NCBI RefSeq assembly: GCF_016863275.1
Contig: NZ_BOOO01000034.1
Location: forward strand, 124,001 to 188,000
From: Planotetraspora mira
GTDB taxonomy: Bacteria; Actinomycetota; Actinomycetes; Streptosporangiales; Streptosporangiaceae
Direction: 5' to 3'
Length of the DNA stretch: 64,000 nt
Shown here: in pieces, positions 1-8,562 of the stretch
Layout: every line of letters begins with the position of its first letter
Position numbering within the stretch: the stretch's first letter is position 1
Notes under the pieces: model-generated
The model's database searches: none
What the model saw: the letters and a program-made list of their open reading frames with translations, nothing else
What the model was told of the DNA's origin: nothing
Position numbers and translations under genes: made by a program

Positions 1-106
1 TACCCGGACATAAACGAGTCGGCGGCGGTCCGTGTTGGCCGCGACTTCAGTGGCTATGTCGCTTTCGATGGGCGCCAGGTTCGGATCGAGATCTGACCGA
101 GCTGTC

Positions 107-325
107 GCCCCCAAGCCGGTCAACGTCCTAGTCAGCCCTCGGGATACGGCTACCCTCGCGGAACTGCAGACGATCGGTGTCCGCCGGATCAGCCTCGGGG
201 TCGACCCCTACACGCACGCCCTCGCGGCCACACAGGCGGCCGCGGCGAAGCTTGCGAAGGGAGACCTGACGGCACTCGCATCAAATCTCAACTTCGGCCA
301 CATCATCGACCTCATCGAGGGCTAA
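107..325 (+). pseudogene. C-terminal fragment of an isocitrate lyase/PEP mutase-family protein
   Basis: The 72 residues ending at the TAA near 325 match the last part of phosphoenolpyruvate mutase/isocitrate lyase-like proteins: a KPVNVLV strand, then an LAELQTIGVRRISLG stretch corresponding to the final barrel strand, then a helical tail. The catalytic loop (KKCGH-type) and the rest of the barrel are absent, and an in-frame stop lies at 11-13. About three quarters of the gene is therefore missing and this is a relic. The upstream ATG at 32 leads into residues unlike the family. Family assignment is from the motif only. Confidence 0.55.
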
Positions 326-470
326 CACGGCCGCGCAGTCGCGCACTGGGCTCATGGAGCTAGATCGCAACGTGGGCTGTGTTGACTGCCCGCGTGACTC
401 GCGCAGATACACCCCGGGGTGCTTACAGAGCAGAGCCCGGTCAGGAGCATGCCATGAGTGAAGAGAACAC

Positions 471-1766
471 ATGATCGAAAACGAAGAGGCGACGCCGACA
501 CACCACGCACCGCAGGTGCGCCTGGTCACGGGATCGTCGTGCAGCGCGGCCGTCCCGACCCAGCCTGCAGCCGCCCGCGCTGTCGCCACTGCTGCGGAGC
601 CCGGTAGCAGGCGGGGCTGGGCGTCCGTCGGCGCGGTCGCGCTCGGCGCGTTCGTCATCGTCATGACGGAGACGCTGCCAGTGGGGCTGCTGCCGCAGAT
701 CACCGACGGACTGCATGTCTCGCTCAGCCTCGCGGGGCTGATGGTGCTCGTGCCGGGTTTCAGCGCCGCGGTGTCGGCGCCGCTGTTCTTCCGCAGCTCC
801 GGCCGCTTCAACCGGCGCTCGGTCATCCTCGTCCTGGGTCTAACGGTGCTGGTGTCGAACGCGGTCGTCGCGGTGGCGCCGAACTTCGTCCTGGTGCTGA
901 TCGCCCGTATGCTCTTCGGCGCCACCCTCGGAGCCTTCTGGACCGTGGTCTCACCGGTCGGACCCAAGCTGGTGGGCCCGGCCGGCGGCACTCGCGCCAT
1001 CACCATCATCGCGGCCGGTATTTCGGGTGGGACGGTGGTGGGGCTGCCTGCGGGACAGTTCCTCGGCGACCTCGTCGGCTGGCGTCTCACTTTCGCCATT
1101 GCGGCGGCGGCGACACTGCTTGTCGTGGTTGTGCAGGCGGTCGTCCTGCCGGGTATTCCGCCGGACGGGCGTACGCACCTGCGTGATCTTTTGGGAGTCG
1201 TGACGCGGCGGGCCGCCCGGTTTGGGATGGCAGCGGGCGCGATGGTGTTCATCGGACAGTTCGCCGCCTGGACCTATGTCACCCCGTTCCTGATGGACCA
1301 CACGCATCTGTCCAGCGGCGTGATCTCCCTGCTGTACGTCATCTACGGCTGTGGTGGCATTGTCGGCTCACTCATCGCCGGATCGCTGTTCAAGCGCGGA
1401 GTGATCGGCAGCTTCGCCGGGGCGGCGGCGGTGGTGGCCGCATTGCTCATCGGGCTGGCGAGCGTGGGCACCTTACTCTGGCTGGCTGGCCTGTTGCTCG
1501 TGCTGTGGGGTTTGTTCTGGGGAATCGTGAACCCGGGAACGCTGGTCTGGATACTCGACGCGGCCCCAGAAACCCCAGAGGCCGCGTCGGCGGTGAATGT
1601 GACGAACCTTCAGATAGCCGTGGCGGCAGGGTCTGGCCTCGGCGCGATCCTTGTTTCGTCGACAACCTTGCAGACGGTGTTCCTCACAGCGGGCTTCATC
1701 GTCCTTGCCTCCGCCGTGCTCGCCGCGGTGGCGGCGCGGTTCGTAACACTCGCCCGGAGGGAATGA
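471..1766 (+). CDS. MFS transporter, DHA1-type drug/metabolite exporter
   Basis: A 431-residue integral membrane protein with about twelve hydrophobic segments after a polar N-terminal tail of about 60 residues. The segment around TETLPVGLLPQITDGL, followed by SLAGLMVLVPGFSAAVSAP, matches the first helices of the DHA1 (AraJ/PbuE/Bcr) branch, which exports drugs, nucleosides or sugars by proton antiport. The SSGRFNRRS loop occupies the place of the usual motif-A loop between TM2 and TM3. Substrate cannot be read from the sequence. The ATG at 471 lacks a strong Shine-Dalgarno site. It stands alone, flanked by gene remnants, so no operon context helps. Confidence 0.88.
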   Translation: MIENEEATPTHHAPQVRLVTGSSCSAAVPTQPAAARAVATAAEPGSRRGWASVGAVALGAFVIVMTETLPVGLLPQITDGLHVSLSLAGLMVLVPGFSAAVSAPLFFRSSGRFNRRSVILVLGLTVLVSNAVVAVAPNFVLVLIARMLFGATLGAFWTVVSPVGPKLVGPAGGTRAITIIAAGISGGTVVGLPAGQFLGDLVGWRLTFAIAAAATLLVVVVQAVVLPGIPPDGRTHLRDLLGVVTRRAARFGMAAGAMVFIGQFAAWTYVTPFLMDHTHLSSGVISLLYVIYGCGGIVGSLIAGSLFKRGVIGSFAGAAAVVAALLIGLASVGTLLWLAGLLLVLWGLFWGIVNPGTLVWILDAAPETPEAASAVNVTNLQIAVAAGSGLGAILVSSTTLQTVFLTAGFIVLASAVLAAVAARFVTLARRE

Positions 1767-1861
1767 GGAGACCGAAGCGAGGCAGGGAGTGGCCGGGCGC
1801 TCAGAGCCCCGGGCGCACTCGGCGCTCTTGGGAGCGACAGTGATCGGGCTCGCTGAGACTT

Positions 1862-2799
1862 CACGCCCTCCCACAGGGGGTTGCCGAGCAGGGCGTCGAA
1901 GCCCGCGTCGGGCCGCCTTCGGCCGTAGGTGTTGAAGAAGACCTCGGGAAACTCGATCTCCCAGTGGAACGGGCGGATGTGTTCCCGGATCGCCGCCGAC
2001 GCGGTTCGGTAGAGGTCGGAAGGTCATGACCACGATTCAGCACGTTGCGGAACACCGCCCAGCGCTGGCCAATCCCCCGTAGCGGGGACGTCCGCTTTCC
2101 GGTACGGCTAACAAGATCAGAGCGGTCGAAGATCAGCCTATTCTCGAAGAAGGGCGCGATCCACCAGTCCACCAAGGCTTGAAGCCGGGTGAAGTCGTCC
2201 CCGGCGAGTAAGCGAGCGAAGCGCTGTTCCTTCGCCCTGATCTGGAGGCGGTCATCGGAGGGGTTGATCAACCAGAGCTCGTCGCAGGTCAGGCTCGGGC
2301 AGGTCGAACAGGGATGCTGCTCGTCGATGACGTGGTCCGTCGTCTTGGTTCTTTCTCCTTGCGCCCGGGGTGGAGGCACCTCCCAGGTGTCGATGCTCGC
2401 CCCGATGACGGCGTTGCCGCAACGCAGATGCGAGTCCAGGAAGGACAGCGGCTTGCCGGCTGCCGCCGTCGCCAGCCACAGCGAGACCTTCGCCAGCTCG
2501 ACCGCCATCGGGTTGAGGTCGACGTCATAGATGCACCGTTCGGCGATCAGCCGCCGGCACGCGGCACGCTGCGCGTCGTCGAGTTTGTAGTCGAGCAGTT
2601 CGCCCTCCCGGGCCCGCGCATCACCATAGGCTTCGGTGAGCCGGTGCACCGCCGGCACCAAAAAGGCCCCGACCCCATGGCCGGATCGCAGATCCGCAGG
2701 TCGAGGATCTGCTCGGAGGTGGCGTTCTCGGTGAGCGGGCGCAGCGTCTCCCCGACGACGAAGTGGGTGGGTCCATCGCCGAGAGCTGCCGTGGCGCAC
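1862..2799 (-). pseudogene. Decayed class I N6-adenine DNA methyltransferase (Eco57I/type IIG-like)
   Basis: Reading leftwards, the fragment shows a SAM-binding motif I relic (GAFLV, with the preceding DPAMGS-type part in another frame), then IYDVDLNPMAVELAKVSLWL, typical of motif II of large restriction-type methylases. The catalytic motif survives as GNPLW near 1870 (family form NPPY/NPPW), but in a different frame from the middle region. At least two frameshifts are therefore present, and the N-terminus is replaced at about 2770 by an unrelated repeat. The gene probably came from a restriction-modification or phage-defence locus. No nuclease or specificity subunit is left in the window. 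Confidence 0.7.
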
Positions 2800-2972
2800 G
2801 TGTGTCAGGCGGGCTGTCGCACCGCCGTCCCAAGATTGTTGTCGATCAGGTACCGCCAGAGTCCATCCGCGCCGCGGTGCGCGGTATCGCCTGCCGACCC
2901 TTCGAGGTGCACGTGCTTACCGTCGGGACCTGTGCCATCAATTGACTAGTCCAGCATGATCTGGGCGATATC
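2767..2972. repeat. 206-bp direct repeat, copy 1
   Basis: This segment recurs at 4232-4437 in the same orientation with 3 mismatches, offset by exactly 1465 bases. Read on the minus strand it encodes the C-terminal part of a SgcJ/SnoaL-like protein, including an in-frame TAG at 2948-2946 where the family normally has Trp. Both copies carry that stop. The two copies bracket the SDR gene at 3194-3940. Confidence 0.95.
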
Positions 2973-3068
2973 GCCGGCACCGAACACATGGCGCGCCTTG
3001 GCCTCCAGCGGCAGGCCGAGGCTGATATCGCGCTCGAGTTCGGTAGCGATCTCGGTGCGATCAGTCAC
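2805..3068 (-). pseudogene. SgcJ/EcaC-type SnoaL-like protein, middle plus C-terminal part, with nonsense codon
   Basis: From a GTG at 3068 with a good GAGGAG site, one frame runs 40 codons to a TAG at 2948-2946. It then continues in the same frame for 46 more codons (SIDGTGPDGKHVHLEG..., WRYLIDNNLGTA) to TGA at 2807-2805. The family normally reads D-W-(S/T)-x-x-G-T-G at that point, so TGG has become TAG. GTGPDG and WRYLIDN are hallmarks of the DUF4440/SnoaL-like SgcJ family, whose members have an NTF2 fold of about 130 residues. The N-terminal third is missing here but survives in the second copy near 4440-4499. Confidence 0.7.
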
Positions 3069-3193
3069 GGTTCGCTCCTCGGGCTCCGGCTCCTGATGTG
3101 CTGGCCGGGTTTGTCGAATCCCGGTTTGGTCACTGCGAAGTCCGTGGCACCGGGCACGGACAGAAGTGTGTCCGTCGATTGCCGATAGTTCGG

Positions 3194-3940
3194 TCAGACG
3201 GCCAATCCGGCCCCGCCGGACACCACGATCTCTTGCCCGGTGATGTACGCGGCTCCGTCCGAAGCCAGGAACGCGACGGTCTCGGCGATGTCCTCAGGCA
3301 TGCCGACGCGACCGAACGGGTTCTTTGCCGCCATAGCGGCCAGCATCGCGGCGACCTCATCGGATCCCATGCCGGGTGTGGTCCGCATCATGGGGGTGTC
3401 GGTGAATCCCGGGCTGACGGCGTTGACTCGGATGCGGCGTGGGGCGAGCTCCAGGGCCAGCGTTGGGATCATGGTCAGCAGTGCGCCTCGTGACCCGGCT
3501 GTGACACTGTTGCCGGGCAGGGCGCGCGTCGCTCCGATACCCGCGGTGACAATGATCGAAGCGCCGTCAGACAGCAGTGGGAGCGTTTTTACCAGAGTGA
3601 AGAACTGTCCTTTGGTGTTGACGGCGAACACGTCGTCGAAGGTGGCTTCGTCGCAGGCGTCCAGCGCCATGGGACGGCTGATGCCGGCGTTCAGGAACAG
3701 CGTTGTCAGAGTCCCGAATCGTTCGCTGACTTCGGATACCACCCGGTCAGTGTCAGCAAGCGAGCGCGCGTCAGCACGCAATACCAGGACGTCCTCGGGT
3801 AGTTCCTCGCGTGCCCGGGCGACGCTTTCCGGACGTTGTCCGGTGACCGCGACCCGGTAACCACGACTATGCAGAACCTCCGCAGTCGCCTTCCCGATCC
3901 CGCTGGTGCCACCGGTGATCAGAGCTGCACGTGCCGACAT
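3194..3940 (-). CDS. SDR-family protein lacking the canonical Tyr-Lys catalytic pair
   Basis: A 248-residue Rossmann-fold protein: TGGTSGIG nucleotide-binding motif near the N-terminus, NAGIS for the central NNAG motif, VNAVSPG, then the C-terminal YITGQEIVVSGG signature of classical SDRs. Where a YxxxK pair is expected (SVYxxxK), the sequence reads SVTAGSRGALL, so Tyr is replaced by Thr and Lys by Arg. It may be non-catalytic, or use another proton relay. The ATG at 3940 is preferred over one three codons upstream because GGAGTG sits six bases before it. It is isolated between two copies of a 206-bp repeat. Confidence 0.88.
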   Translation of the reverse strand: MSARAALITGGTSGIGKATAEVLHSRGYRVAVTGQRPESVARAREELPEDVLVLRADARSLADTDRVVSEVSERFGTLTTLFLNAGISRPMALDACDEATFDDVFAVNTKGQFFTLVKTLPLLSDGASIIVTAGIGATRALPGNSVTAGSRGALLTMIPTLALELAPRRIRVNAVSPGFTDTPMMRTTPGMGSDEVAAMLAAMAAKNPFGRVGMPEDIAETVAFLASDGAAYITGQEIVVSGGAGLAV

Positions 3941-3972
3941 GGTGATCACTCCACATTAGTTATTGCAGTGAA

Positions 3973-3998
3973 TGTCATCGCTGTAGACCGTAATGACA
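3973..3998. promoter_or_regulatory. Inverted repeat upstream of the SDR gene
   Basis: TGTCAT at 3973-3978 and ATGACA at 3993-3998 form a small dyad with a 14-base spacer, about 35 bases upstream of the SDR start. The surrounding DNA is AT-richer than its neighbourhood. It is a plausible operator, but no regulator gene is adjacent. Confidence 0.3.
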
Positions 3999-4231
3999 CT
4001 CAGGACATGACAAGGCCGCATCGATTCCCGTTCAGCGAGAAGGAGTCTCGTGACAAGGGCGGCAATCCCCGACACAGCCGCGCCGGTGATTAGCGAAGCC
4101 CTCGCGACACAGTGCTGGCTTGGAACGTTTGGCTGATTGCGCGTGCGGTCGCCAGGACCGCGGGCATCGCGGTGACCTCCGATGCGGCGTTAGGCACTAC
4201 GTGGCGGTGATCGTCGACGCCACGCTGAAGA

Positions 4232-4437
4232 GTGGGTCCATCGCCGAGAGCTTCCGTGGCGCACGTGTGTCAGGCGGGCTGTCGCACCGCCGTCCCAAGA
4301 TTGTTGTCGATCAGGTACCGCCAGAGTCCATCCGCGCCGCGGTGCGCGATATCGCCTGCCGACCCTTCGAGGTGCACGTGCTTACCGTCGGGACCTGTGC
4401 CATCAATTGACTAGTCCAGCACGATCTGGGCGATATC
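4232..4437. repeat. 206-bp direct repeat, copy 2
   Basis: Second copy of the 2767-2972 segment, about 98.5% identical. The boundaries are sharp: the flanking bases differ immediately on both sides. No target-site duplication or transposase accompanies it, so a tandem duplication or recombination event is more likely than transposition. Confidence 0.95.
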
Positions 4438-4499
4438 CCGTCTTTCGCGATGAACGCGGCCTCCGGGTCGTACAAGGTCATCATCGCGCTGACTTGCCG
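4270..4499 (-). pseudogene. SgcJ/EcaC-type SnoaL-like protein, N-terminal part joined to C-terminal part
   Basis: The minus strand from about 4499 reads MMTLYDPEAAFIAKD, the typical start of the SnoaL-like fold in this family (single-residue-spaced LYDPDA motif). It then hits the repeat boundary, shifts frame, and continues into the same C-terminal segment found in copy 1, with the same TAG. The middle of the protein, which copy 1 has, is deleted here. The two remnants together would rebuild one complete gene. Confidence 0.6.
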
Positions 4500-5416
4500 G
4501 AGTTAAATCACTCAAGCAGCGACGCGGCAATGCCTTCGGGTTCAGTAGGGTCTCCTGTTCGTGTTGGTTGAGCAGTCGACGCTACCAGTGCCAGGCGCGG
4601 GAGGACACCCCCTTTTGGGACTTTTTCGTCCATGACTTCTCATCTGGTCCTGTTGTCTGGTCGGCTGGCCACGCAAGGTGTCCCTAGCAGCTGACCTCGA
4701 AGAATCGTGCCGTTCGTCGTTCGCGTGTAGCTGCCGAGGGCACGACTTGCTTGAGCGGCCTACCACTCCTGGATTAACAAGTGAACTATTTCGACCAGTA
4801 TTGTGGATGGCTGCACAAGGGTGCTGCGTGCGGCGATGAGCGCATGGACGATGGAGGGGGCGCGGGCGGCGGTCTTGGTCGCGACGGCGGCCAGTTGCAG
4901 GCCATCTCGGAGTTTTCTCAGCGTGATGGCCTGGTAGCTCATCAACGCCGTGATGCTGCTCGCCAGGTTGGGATCGCCGGCCGAGTGCGCGGCTCGAAGG
5001 CCGGTCAAGTACCAGCGCTGGGCCTTGCCGTCGTCGCCTGCTTCCTGTGCCGTTCAGCCGGACGTCTGTGCGAGCTGGCCAAGGTTCTGGCCGACCACGA
5101 CCGGCGCTCCGCTCCTAGGGTGGGTGACCATGGTCAACGGAACCGTGGAGCCGGGTTTCGAGCAGGTACGGGACGTTTTCGCCGATGTGCCGTGCTACCC
5201 GGGCATGACCACTTCCTTCGGCCGGGAGGCCGTCCTGGAAGCGCGCCAGCTCAGGGCCTAATGAATGGCTGTCGACGAGCCATCGAGAGGTGTAGTGGTC
5301 GAGAACAGTGCAGGCGGCATCGAAGTAGATCAGGACGACAGGCCGGATGACTTCGACCCGATGGTGATCCCGGTGATAGGCCTCGTTTCGGTAGTCGATG
5401 CCTGAACCGGATACGG
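4500..5416. other. Gene-debris region without an intact gene
   Basis: No convincing complete coding sequence is visible. A short plus-strand stretch starts at ATG 5130 behind a GGGTGGGTGACC site and reads MVNGTVEPGFEQVRDVFAD, which resembles the N-terminus of beta-lactamase-related serine hydrolases. It then runs into unrelated sequence. A minus-strand stretch at 4760-5008 reads as an alanine/leucine-rich helical fragment that I cannot place. The region looks like a scar of several deletions. Confidence 0.5.
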
Positions 5417-5448
5417 CGCGGGGTCCCGGTATGAGCCGGGACCCCGCG
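5417..5448 (-). terminator. Rho-independent-type hairpin after the DUF305 gene
   Basis: Perfect 13-bp GC-rich stem (5417-5429 with 5436-5448) around a six-base loop, 42 bases past the stop of the minus-strand DUF305 gene. The U-tract is short, as is usual in actinomycetes. Confidence 0.8.
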
Positions 5449-5489
5449 TTTCCACGTCAGCCGCTCATGGGAATGACCCGTTGTCCCGT

Positions 5490-6140
5490 TTATCCCCCCA
5501 TCGGGGCGAGCAGTTTCTGCATCCGGTCGATCTCGATGCGCTGGTCGGCGTCGACATGGCCGGCGAACTGGTCGATTTCCGGTTCCTGGCCTCCCTTGTC
5601 GGCATAGAGCTGCTCCACCATCTGCAGCGCGCCCATGTGGTGCTGAATCATGTACCGGTAAAACAGCCGGTCGAATGTCGCGCCGTTGGCGTTCTGCAGT
5701 TCGGCCATCTGCTCCTCGGTGAGCATTCCTGGCATCAGATCGCCGCTCTGGTGGTCGTGGCCGGAATCCACGCTGGGCACCTGCTGGAGCCGCGCCCGAA
5801 GCCAGCGCACCATCAGCCCGATCTCATCCTGCTGCGAGACCTCGATTCGCTTGGCGAGTCGCGGGAGGTCCTTGCTCGCGCTACGGCCCGCGACCAGAGC
5901 GGTCATCCGCAACGCCTGGGAGTGGTGTCGGATCATGCCTTGCATGAATCGCACGTCGGCGTCGGTGTACTCGCGTCCGTCGGAGCGCGGCACCTCGTCG
6001 GCGGGAAGTACCTTGCTGGTCTGTCCTGGCGCTCCCGGCTGAACGACGGTCGCTTTCGGGCCTTCGGCCGTACACGCGGTGAGCGTGGCAGCGATCAACA
6101 GGGGCGGAAGGAACCACTGGAACAGTTTCGATGACTTCAT
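5490..6140 (-). CDS. DUF305 lipoprotein
   Basis: A 216-residue secreted lipoprotein: a lysine-containing N-terminus, a hydrophobic stretch, and the lipobox LTAC, so Cys23 would be lipidated after signal peptidase II cleavage. The DUF305 domain follows, with both diagnostic His-rich motifs, MQGMIRHHSQAL in the first half and YRYMIQHHMGALQM in the second. The paired HH and Met residues suggest metal binding, probably copper, although the biochemical role of DUF305 is not settled. It is divergent from the LVIVD-repeat protein gene across about 200 bp, suggesting shared control of two exported proteins. Confidence 0.92.
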   Translation of the reverse strand: MKSSKLFQWFLPPLLIAATLTACTAEGPKATVVQPGAPGQTSKVLPADEVPRSDGREYTDADVRFMQGMIRHHSQALRMTALVAGRSASKDLPRLAKRIEVSQQDEIGLMVRWLRARLQQVPSVDSGHDHQSGDLMPGMLTEEQMAELQNANGATFDRLFYRYMIQHHMGALQMVEQLYADKGGQEPEIDQFAGHVDADQRIEIDRMQKLLAPMGG

Positions 6141-6263
6141 GGTCTGCGCTTGCTTCCGAACGTGCTGGGGGCCGGGCTAAACCGGAGAATGTGACACCTA
6201 TAGCACATTTACCGAAAATTCAGTTACTGTCTCCCCAGCATCGCGTAGATCTTGCCGGATTGG

Positions 6264-6282
6264 CTGGACATAAGACATCCAG
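6264..6282. promoter_or_regulatory. Dyad in the DUF305/LVIVD divergent promoter region
   Basis: CTGGA at 6264-6268 and TCCAG at 6278-6282 bracket a nine-base spacer within the AT-richer 6180-6290 segment between two divergent genes. It is positioned to control one or both. The arms are only five bases, so this is weak. Confidence 0.3.
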
Positions 6283-6342
6283 TGGTTAAGTCACGCGGCG
6301 CGTAGTCATGCCAGAAAGACCCAGAAAAGGAGGGTGCGACCG

Positions 6343-8145
6343 ATGCATATCGGCCGTACGGCACATTGGGGACGTGCTTGGTTACGCAAACTCAGTGTCA
6401 TCGCCGCGGGAACGGTCCTGGTGGGACTCATGCCCGCGACGGCGATGGCGGATGACGCCGATCCACGAATCGGACTGGGCGCCGGGTGGCTCGACGCTCA
6501 GCAGGCCGCCAGCGGGCTGGAGCTCCTGGCCCACCAGGATCGGCCCGAGGGCTTCTACCAGCCCTCCAACCCGGGCAACCTGTCGTACGCCAACTCCGAC
6601 ATGGCGTTCAGCGGCAAGTACGCGTTCGTGGGCAACTTCAACGGCTTCAACATCTACGACATCTCCGCACCCTCGAACCCGGTTCTTACCACGTCCGTGG
6701 TGTGCCCCGGCGGCCAAGGCGACATGTCCGTGTACGGCAACCTCCTTTTCATGTCGGTGGAGGAGACCCGAGGACGGCTGGACTGCGGCACCCAGGGCGC
6801 GAGTGGCACGGTCAACCCGGACCGCTTCCGCGGCGTCCGCGTCTTCGACGTGAGCGACATCACCAAGCCGGTCCAGGTGGCCGCCGTGCAGACCTGTCGC
6901 GGGTCCCACACACACACTCTCGTCACCAGCAAGAACGACCCGGAGAACGTCTACGTCTACGTCTCCGGTACGGCCGGTGTCCGCTCGGGCGCCGAACTGG
7001 CCGGCTGCGCGAACACGGCGGCGACCGACCCGAACACGTCCCTGTGGCGGATCGACATCATCCGGGTGCCGCTGGCCGCCCCGCAGAACGCCTCGATCGT
7101 GAACCAGCCCCGCTTGTTCGCGGACCCGGAGACCGGGGCGCTCGACGGCCTGCAGAACAACCCGGCCACTCCTCAGCACCCGTCCGGCTCGAACTGGTCG
7201 CCCCGGCCGGTCACCAACCACTGCCACGACATCACCGCGTACTCCGAGATCGGCCTGGCCGCGGCCGCCTGCGCGGGTAACGGGCTCCTGCTGGACATCT
7301 CCGACCCGGCCAATCCCGTCCGGCTCGACGAGGTCTCGGACCCGAACTTCGCGTACTGGCACTCGGCCACGCTGAACAACGACGGAACGAAGGTCATCTT
7401 CACCGACGAGTGGGGCGGCGGCACCGGGGCGCGTTGCCGGACCACCGACGAGCCTTCGTGGGGCGCGGACGCGATCTACGACATCGTGGACGGCAAGCTC
7501 AAGTTCGCCAGCTACTACAAGCTCCCGGTCGCGCAGACGACGCAGGAGAACTGTGTGGCGCACAACGGCTCGCTCATCCCCGTACCCGGACGGGACATCA
7601 TGGTCCAGGCCTGGTACCAGGGCGGCGTCTCGGCGTTCGACTTCACCGACTCCGCACACCCGCGCGAGATCGCGTTCTTCGACCGCGGTCCGATCAACGC
7701 GAGTGCCCTGGTCACCGGCGGCTTCTGGTCCGCGTACTACTACAACGGCCATATCTACGGCAGCGAGATCGCCCGCGGGTTCGACGCGTTCGCGCTGACC
7801 CCGAGCGAGCACCTGGACCAGGCGGAGATCGACGCCGCAGCGACGGTCGGCTTCGACAGGTTCAACGCGCAGCACCAGCCCAAGCTGAGCTGGCCGGCGA
7901 GCTTCGAGCTTGTGCGGGCCTACTACGCGCAGGCACTGCGCACTGGCACCCTGAAAGCCAACACGGCCGCGAACGTTCGCAAGTTCGTCGACCGGGCGGA
8001 GCGGTTCAACGACGGGCCGCAGAAGAAGGCCGCCGTGGCGCAGCTTCGCGCCGTCTCCCACCAGCTCGACACCTCCGTCAGCGCGCAAGCCGCGCTGGCG
8101 AAGTCGCTGAACGACCTCGCCGACGCGCTCGACCGTACGGCATAG
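6343..8145 (+). CDS. Secreted LVIVD-repeat protein
   Basis: A 600-residue exported protein. The start is ATG 6343, nine bases after a perfect AAAGGAGG. A GTG at 6334 touches that Shine-Dalgarno site and is unlikely to be used. An N-terminal hydrophobic signal segment ends near PATAMA-D. The body carries beta-propeller-like LVIVD blades (NGFNIYDISAPSNPVL, RGVRVFDVSDITKPVQVA, LLLDISDPANPVRL, SAFDFTDSAHPREIAFF), each a strand followed by the D-I-S/T-D-P turn. Residues from about 500 on are helical. The family has no proven enzymatic activity. Its divergent pairing with a DUF305 lipoprotein suggests a joint envelope role. Confidence 0.88.
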   Translation: MHIGRTAHWGRAWLRKLSVIAAGTVLVGLMPATAMADDADPRIGLGAGWLDAQQAASGLELLAHQDRPEGFYQPSNPGNLSYANSDMAFSGKYAFVGNFNGFNIYDISAPSNPVLTTSVVCPGGQGDMSVYGNLLFMSVEETRGRLDCGTQGASGTVNPDRFRGVRVFDVSDITKPVQVAAVQTCRGSHTHTLVTSKNDPENVYVYVSGTAGVRSGAELAGCANTAATDPNTSLWRIDIIRVPLAAPQNASIVNQPRLFADPETGALDGLQNNPATPQHPSGSNWSPRPVTNHCHDITAYSEIGLAAAACAGNGLLLDISDPANPVRLDEVSDPNFAYWHSATLNNDGTKVIFTDEWGGGTGARCRTTDEPSWGADAIYDIVDGKLKFASYYKLPVAQTTQENCVAHNGSLIPVPGRDIMVQAWYQGGVSAFDFTDSAHPREIAFFDRGPINASALVTGGFWSAYYYNGHIYGSEIARGFDAFALTPSEHLDQAEIDAAATVGFDRFNAQHQPKLSWPASFELVRAYYAQALRTGTLKANTAANVRKFVDRAERFNDGPQKKAAVAQLRAVSHQLDTSVSAQAALAKSLNDLADALDRTA

Positions 8146-8152
8146 CGGACGA

Positions 8153-8182
8153 GAGGGGGCGCCCCGCCCGGGGCGTCCCCTC
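8153..8182 (+). terminator. Hairpin terminator after the LVIVD gene
   Basis: A stem of 13 bases with one mismatch, 8153-8165 pairing with 8170-8182, starting eight bases after the stop codon. It is GC-rich with no U-tract. Confidence 0.75.
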
Positions 8183-8344
8183 AACTCCGTCGTGCGATCA
8201 GTCGCCGGCGGTTCAGCGTCGGCGATGGCGACGACTGGCAGTGATGATGTGGATGAGCGCCTCCCGGCAGGGTTTGACCCAACGACTGACAGTGAGGTCG
8301 GGAGACGGCGCTCTCGGTGATGTCCCGCCGGGCCTGCTCTTGAT

Positions 8345-8428
8345 CTGAGTGACTATTTGGGTGACAACGGCGGCGGACACCCGCAGATCGAGACGAACAT
8401 CCGTGGATGGTTGGCGCAGGTCAAGGGC
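8345..8428. repeat. 84-bp dispersed repeat, copy 1
   Basis: About 82% identical to 23228-23311 in the same orientation. The core reads CCGTGGATGG...GCGCAGGTCAAGGGC in both. Here it lies directly upstream of the tRNA-Val-like gene. In the 8183-8443 stretch I see no gene, only this element. Confidence 0.75.
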
Positions 8429-8443
8429 GCTTTCGGCCCATGT

Positions 8444-8505
8444 GGGCGATCTGGCCAGGACGCTTCACACCGAAGAGGTCACTGGTTCGATCCCAGTATC
8501 GCCCA
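8444..8505 (+). pseudogene. Shrunken tRNA-Val-like gene (attachment-site relic)
   Basis: GGGCGAT (8444-8450) pairs perfectly with ATCGCCC (8498-8504), followed by discriminator A. A perfect T arm, ACTGG-TTCGATC-CCAGT, lies at 8481-8497. The sequence resembles actinobacterial tRNA-Val(CAC), whose anticodon arm is CTTCG-TTCACAC-CGAAG. Here only CTTC-ACACC-GAAG remains, so the loop has five bases, and the D arm is eroded. The total is 62 nt instead of about 73. It cannot be a normal tRNA. An integrase remnant lies 58 bp downstream, so this is probably an attachment-site relic or a damaged target. Confidence 0.7.
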
Positions 8506-8562
8506 CGCAGGTCAGAGGCCATTTGCGGCAACGCAGGTGGCCTTTTTCGATCTTCCGAGTGA

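Noticed and set aside
6382-8184. 600-codon antisense frame over the LVIVD gene
   Set aside because: A GC-driven shadow; the plus strand has a signal peptide and repeated LVIVD blades.
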